A DNA stretch of 64,000 nucleotides, taken from NCBI RefSeq assembly GCF_003430825.1, contig NZ_CP024047.1, forward strand, positions 1,736,001-1,800,000, given 5' to 3'. Under the pieces are notes generated by a model. It worked only from the letters and a program-made list of their open reading frames with translations. It searched no databases and had not been told where the DNA came from. The DNA comes from Natrarchaeobaculum sulfurireducens (GTDB taxonomy: Archaea > Halobacteriota > Halobacteria > Halobacteriales > Natrialbaceae). The translations under genes and the position numbers were made by a program. Below are positions 60,150-64,000 of this stretch, in pieces; the first letter of the stretch is position 1, and the number at the start of each line of letters is the position of its first letter.

Positions 60150-60156
60150 CTTTACA
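60150..60156 (+). promoter_or_regulatory. TATA-like box of purL
   Basis: CTTTACA is centred about 28 nt before the purL ATG, giving a leaderless start. Confidence 0.45.
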
Positions 60157-60180
60157 GCCCGACTTCCACCACTAACGTGA

Positions 60181-62358
60181 ATGAGTCTTGCCGATTCGGA
60201 CCGCGAACTCGTCGTCGAGGAACTGAGGCGGGAGCCGACCCCGGCCGAGGCGGCGTTGTTCGAGAACCTCTGGAGCGAACACTGCGCGTACCGCTCCTCG
60301 AGACCGCTGCTGTCGGCGTTCGAGAGCGAGGGCGAGCAGGTCGTGATCGGGCCGGGTGACGACGCGGCGGTCGTTGCACTGCCCGACGCCGACGACGCAG
60401 GCGAGGACGAACGCACCTACATCACGATGGGGATCGAGAGCCACAACCACCCCTCCTACGTCGACCCGTTCGACGGCGCAGCGACCGGTGTCGGCGGGAT
60501 CGTCCGCGACACGCTGTCGATGGGTGCCTATCCCATCGCGCTCGCGGACTCGCTGTACTTCGGAGAGTTCGACCGCGAACACTCGAAGTACCTTTTCGAG
60601 GGGGTCGTCGAGGGGATCAGCCACTACGGTAACTGTATCGGTGTCCCGACCGTCGCTGGCAGCGTCGACTTCCATCCCGACTACGAGGGCAACCCGCTGG
60701 TGAACGTCGCCTGTGTCGGCCTCACCAACGAAGAACGGCTCGTGACGGCCGTTGCCCAGGAGCCAGGCAACAAACTCGTCCTCGTCGGCAACGCCACCGG
60801 CCGCGACGGCCTCGGTGGCGCAAGCTTCGCCAGCGAGGACTTAGCGGAGGACGCAGAAACCGAAGACCGCCCCGCCGTACAGGTCGGTGACCCCTACGCC
60901 GAGAAACTCCTCATCGAGGCCAATGAAGTGCTGATCGAGGAGAACCTCGTCGAGTCCGCACGCGACCTCGGTGCTGCCGGGCTAGGTGGTGCCTCGAGCG
61001 AACTGGTCGCCAAAGGTGGCCTCGGCGCACACATCGAACTCGAGCGCGTCCACCAGCGCGAACCCAACATGAGCGCCCTCGAGATCCTGCTGGCCGAATC
61101 TCAGGAGCGTATGTGCTACGAAGTCGCCCCCGAGAACGTCGAGCGCGTCGAGGAGATCGCCGCGAAGTACGACCTCGGCTGTTCGGTCATTGGCGAGGTC
61201 ACCGAGGAGAACTACACGTGTACCTTCGAAGGCGAGACAGTCGTCGACGTCGACGCCTCCTTCCTCGGGGAGGGTGCGCCGATGAACGACCTTCCAGCCG
61301 ACGACCCCGACCAGCCTGAAACTGATCTCCCCCAGGCGGACCTCGAGGAGGCGTTCGAGACGATCGTCTCGAGCCCGAACACCGCCTCGAAACGGTGGGT
61401 CTACCGCCAGTACGACCACGAGGTCGGCGTCCGAACGAGCGTCGGGCCGGGCGACGACGCGGCCATCGTCGCCGTCCGAGAAGCCGGCCAGGGCCTGGCT
61501 ATCTCGAGCGGTGCCGCCCCGAACTGGACCGACGTCGCTCCGTACGAGGGTGCCCGCGCCGTTGCACTCGAGAACGCCATGAACGTCGCGGCCAAGGGTG
61601 CAACCCCCCTCGCGGCTGTCGACTGTCTCAACGGTGGCAACCCGGAGAAGCCCGAGGTCTACGGCGGCTTCAAAGGCATCGTCGATGGTCTCGCCGACAT
61701 GTGCCAGACGCTCGGAGCACCCGTCGTCGGCGGGAACGTCTCACTGTACAACGACTCCCCGTCGGGGCCGATTCCGCCGACGCCGACGCTCGCGCTCGTC
61801 GGGACGAAAGACGGCTACGATGCTCCGCCGCTCGCTCTCGAGGCCGACCCCGAGAGCGAACTCCTGCTCGTCGGTGACGTCGGCCTTGAAAACGGCGACA
61901 TCAGACTGGGCGGTTCCGAGTACCTCGCCCGGTTCGACGGCAGCGACCGATTTCCCACGTTGCCTGACGATCCGGCCGCACTGGTCGATGCGGTCGCTGC
62001 CATCGCAGACGACGACTCGACACTTGCGACCCACGACGTCAGCCACGGCGGCCTCGCCGTTTCGCTCGCCGAGATGGTCACGGCCGAGGCGGGCCTCGAG
62101 GTCTCGATTCCCGTTCCCGAGTCGGCCGACGCCGGCCCTGCAGGCGTGCTCTTTCACGAACAGCCCGGCCGCGTCCTGATCCAGACGACCGACGCCGACG
62201 CCGTTCGCGAGACCTTCGACGGTGTCGCCCCCGTCGTCTCGCTCGGGACGCCGACGACCGACGGCAAAATAACGATCGAAGCCGGTACCGAGACGATCAC
62301 CGACGACGCAGAAACCATCCGCGAGCGTCGATCGGTCATCGAAGCCGAACTCGCGTAG
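60181..62358 (+). CDS. purL: Phosphoribosylformylglycinamidine synthase subunit PurL
   Basis: A 725-residue small-type PurL (the form that needs PurS and PurQ) of purine synthesis, converting FGAR to FGAM. Two related AIRS-like halves: [28 protein letters not shown] (active-site His, ~residues 80-108) and later [64 protein letters not shown]. Length agrees with bacterial/archaeal small PurL (~720-750). PurS and PurQ are not in the window. Confidence 0.95.
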   Translation: MSLADSDRELVVEELRREPTPAEAALFENLWSEHCAYRSSRPLLSAFESEGEQVVIGPGDDAAVVALPDADDAGEDERTYITMGIESHNHPSYVDPFDGAATGVGGIVRDTLSMGAYPIALADSLYFGEFDREHSKYLFEGVVEGISHYGNCIGVPTVAGSVDFHPDYEGNPLVNVACVGLTNEERLVTAVAQEPGNKLVLVGNATGRDGLGGASFASEDLAEDAETEDRPAVQVGDPYAEKLLIEANEVLIEENLVESARDLGAAGLGGASSELVAKGGLGAHIELERVHQREPNMSALEILLAESQERMCYEVAPENVERVEEIAAKYDLGCSVIGEVTEENYTCTFEGETVVDVDASFLGEGAPMNDLPADDPDQPETDLPQADLEEAFETIVSSPNTASKRWVYRQYDHEVGVRTSVGPGDDAAIVAVREAGQGLAISSGAAPNWTDVAPYEGARAVALENAMNVAAKGATPLAAVDCLNGGNPEKPEVYGGFKGIVDGLADMCQTLGAPVVGGNVSLYNDSPSGPIPPTPTLALVGTKDGYDAPPLALEADPESELLLVGDVGLENGDIRLGGSEYLARFDGSDRFPTLPDDPAALVDAVAAIADDDSTLATHDVSHGGLAVSLAEMVTAEAGLEVSIPVPESADAGPAGVLFHEQPGRVLIQTTDADAVRETFDGVAPVVSLGTPTTDGKITIEAGTETITDDAETIRERRSVIEAELA

Positions 62359-62562
62359 TCGGACTGTTCGCTTCTCACGGACTCGTTTTTCCAGGTCTGC
62401 TGATCGACGCCAGTCGGGTGTAACAACGCTTTATCCGTGATCGCTTAGAGACGGCGATCATCGTGTCGAATCGTAACAGACCGTCTGAGAGCGCTCGACG
62501 TGTGTCCCTCGTTTTGATCGCTGTCATCACGGTCTGCGTCGAGTTGTGAAAATCAACCAAAC

Positions 62563-62576
62563 TTGTACTAGGACAA
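62563..62576. promoter_or_regulatory. Palindrome TTGTACTAGGACAA before the His-rich lipoprotein
   Basis: TTGT-n-CTAG-n-ACAA is palindromic except at two positions. It sits just upstream of the TATA-like ATATTTATC (62589-62597), where a repressor would block TFB/TBP. Confidence 0.5.
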
Positions 62577-62631
62577 AATTAATTGAAAATATTTATCTCT
62601 AACTGGTCTGAAGTGAATAGTAGGGTATTCA

Positions 62632-63072
62632 ATGAAACGATTACAGTTCACGCGGCGGAAACTGAGTATGAGTGTTGCAAGTGGAGTAGCGATGGTCACT
62701 GCCGGATGTCTCGGTAGCAACGGCGACAGCGAGTACGAAGTCGACGTTATCGACCGAAGCTCCGACGATGCGGTCGCAGATTACCACGGACACTGGCACG
62801 GCGAACTCCCATCGATTTCTCTCGAGGACAACGTCTCACTCGGTGCCGTCTTCGAGGACGAAGATGGCGAAGCGGTCGACCTCGGTGGTGAGTATAGCCT
62901 CGACGTGGAACCGACGGACGAGGCCATCGTGAGCGCGGAGTCACACGGCGATCACGTCCACCTCTACGGCGAATCGGCAGGTGAAACAACGGTCACGTTC
63001 CAGTTATTCCACGACGACCACGTCGAGTGGGAAACCTCGGAAGCGATCGACGTCGAGGTTCTCGAGGAGTAG
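62632..63072 (+). CDS. His-rich lipoprotein, possible metal binder
   Basis: A 146-residue protein. The N-terminus FTRRKLSMSVASGVAMVTAGC carries twin Arg and a lipobox, so it is a Tat lipoprotein. The mature part contains two His clusters, DYHGHWHGEL and SHGDHVHLYGE, together with many acidic residues, suggesting binding of a transition metal such as zinc, nickel or copper. It is otherwise a beta-rich, Ig-like domain (ISLEDNVSLGAVFEDEDGEAVDLGGEYSLDV). The AT-rich promoter with a palindrome suggests regulated expression. No transporter genes adjoin it within the window. Confidence 0.7.
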   Translation: MKRLQFTRRKLSMSVASGVAMVTAGCLGSNGDSEYEVDVIDRSSDDAVADYHGHWHGELPSISLEDNVSLGAVFEDEDGEAVDLGGEYSLDVEPTDEAIVSAESHGDHVHLYGESAGETTVTFQLFHDDHVEWETSEAIDVEVLEE

Positions 63073-63120
63073 GTCCGTACACCGGACGGAGGCGACGAAC
63101 GCTCGCACTGTCCGGCAGTA

Positions 63121-64000
63121 TTAGACGTTTTCTACGGGCTCGAGCGTCGTCACGTCGCGGATCTCGATTCGGGTGCCGACGCCGTCGTCGTCGACGATCA
63201 CGAACGACCAGTCGTGGGCTTCGGCGATTGCGCGGACAAGCGTGAGCCCGAGGCCGCTGATCGCACCTTCGTCGTCGGTCGTCGGATCGATCGGTCGACT
63301 GTGGGGATCGGCCGGTGGCTCGGCCGCATCGTCCCACAGGAGAAAGCCCCGGGGCCGGTCGTCGTCGACGCCGATCAGCTCGACACAGACGGTGACGTCG
63401 TCACCCGCCCGCGCAGCGATGTCATCGAAAGCGGTCTCGAGAAGGTTGATGAATCGCTCGGAGTCGGCTCGGAGTGTCGCAGCCCGGTCGACGGTGACGG
63501 CCTCGTCAGCGAGTCGAGAGGTCCCAACGGCCTCCTCGATCGCCTCCTCGAGGTGGACGCGGCTTCGCGTTCGGACCGACGTGGCGTTGCGAGCGAACTC
63601 CTGAACGTCGTCGACGAGGCCCTCAGCCCGCTCGAGGGTCGTCTCGACGGACTGCTCGGCGAGAGGGAACTCCCAGCCAGCGTCGCCATCGTCACCACCG
63701 CTCTCGCTGACTGCAGCGGCGACGTCCTCGAGTTGGCGCTGGAGGTCGTTCGAGAGCACGCTCGCGATTCCCTCGAGTCGCTCGGTCTGACGCTCGAGTT
63801 CGGCGGTCCGGTTCCGGAGGACGCGCTCTCGGTTCGCCCGATCGAGTGCGGCACGGGTGTTCTCGACCAGTGTCGAGACGAGTTCGACGTCGGTCTCGTC
63901 GAACCGGTGGGGGTCGAGCGAGCCGGTCATGAGCACGCCGTGGGTGCCGATCGGCGCGATAACCTCAGATCGAATCGGCGTATCTGGGTTGTAGAGGCCA
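63121..64000 (-). CDS. GAF-domain histidine kinase (N-terminus beyond window)
   Basis: The frame is open from 63121 to the window edge. It has the C-terminal part of a GAF domain (YNPDTPIRSEVIAPIGTHGVLMTGSLDPHRFDETDVELVSTLVENTRAALDRA), a coiled-coil linker (NRERVLRNRTAELERQTERLEGIASVLSNDLQRQLEDVAAAV), then the catalytic ATP-binding domain (DSERFINLLETAFDDIAARA...SGLGLTLVRAIAEAHDW; G2-like 'SGLGL'). The dimerisation His expected after 'LSNDL' is not seen: the usual 'SHDLRNPL' reads SNDLQRQL, so autophosphorylation by the standard His is doubtful. Confidence 0.8.
   Translation of the reverse strand, partial: GLYNPDTPIRSEVIAPIGTHGVLMTGSLDPHRFDETDVELVSTLVENTRAALDRANRERVLRNRTAELERQTERLEGIASVLSNDLQRQLEDVAAAVSESGGDDGDAGWEFPLAEQSVETTLERAEGLVDDVQEFARNATSVRTRSRVHLEEAIEEAVGTSRLADEAVTVDRAATLRADSERFINLLETAFDDIAARAGDDVTVCVELIGVDDDRPRGFLLWDDAAEPPADPHSRPIDPTTDDEGAISGLGLTLVRAIAEAHDWSFVIVDDDGVGTRIEIRDVTTLEPVENV

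Overview
The window is haloarchaeal chromosome. The predicted proteins are strongly acidic, GC3 is very high, and CTCGAG-type codons are common. There are many Tat-dependent lipoproteins (twin Arg plus a GC lipobox), a PGF-CTERM surface-protein tail, and archaeal information-processing genes (SRP19, Gar1, Rpo11, TFB, Dph2, a METTL5-type methyltransferase, GatC/GatA). Many TATA-like boxes lie 25-28 nt before start codons, as expected for leaderless transcripts. The genus cannot be fixed from sequence alone; a Natrialbales-like organism is plausible. I found no rRNA, tRNA or CRISPR array.

Layout. 0-10 kb: tail of a surface protein, SRP19-Gar1, an A22 presenilin-like protease, lipoproteins, CysS, BolA, a two-gene bacterial-PH-domain operon and fumarase. 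10-14 kb: two tiny zinc-finger genes, a gene-poor 1.5 kb stretch, then a DUF5805 + tyrosine recombinase operon. 14-20 kb: a HisG-like protein, a long acidic coiled-coil protein, a metallo-beta-lactamase-fold hydrolase, a winged-helix protein, the 3' scar of a probable TnpB element, and Dph2 beside a (AC)20 tract. 20-31 kb: a membrane protein, a salactin/volactin-like actin homologue, a perfect 41-bp x 4 tandem repeat in a divergent promoter region, a METTL5-like methyltransferase, a MacB-type ABC exporter, a rhomboid protease with a large C-terminal domain, and Rpo11. 31-35 kb: lipoprotein, zinc-ribbon membrane protein, HisF, small proteins and a Mo-cofactor oxidoreductase.

35-45 kb is a menaquinone locus (menF-menD, menB, menA-menC-menE) interrupted on the opposite strand by a membrane J-domain protein and a UbiE-like methyltransferase. 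45-52 kb carries a TANGO2/NRDE protein, an HTH gene preceded by a leaderless 16-codon mini-ORF, GatC-GatA, TFB, a 42-residue zinc protein, an alpha/beta hydrolase, a broken gene and an HTH-10 (Bat/DmsR-type) regulator with a palindrome upstream. 52.7-56.5 kb is a respiratory-type module: a 16-Cys ferredoxin subunit with an internal Tat-like motif, an NrfD/PsrC quinone-interacting membrane subunit, and two paralogous ~101-residue membrane proteins. No molybdopterin catalytic subunit lies next to it. This is the best candidate here for an undescribed system, and it could draw on the menaquinone made by the upstream men genes. 56.5-64 kb: Mrp-type ATPase, cupin, an AsnB-like ligase lacking the glutaminase nucleophile coupled to a PHP phosphoesterase, PurL, a His-rich lipoprotein with an operator-like palindrome, and a GAF histidine kinase cut by the window end.
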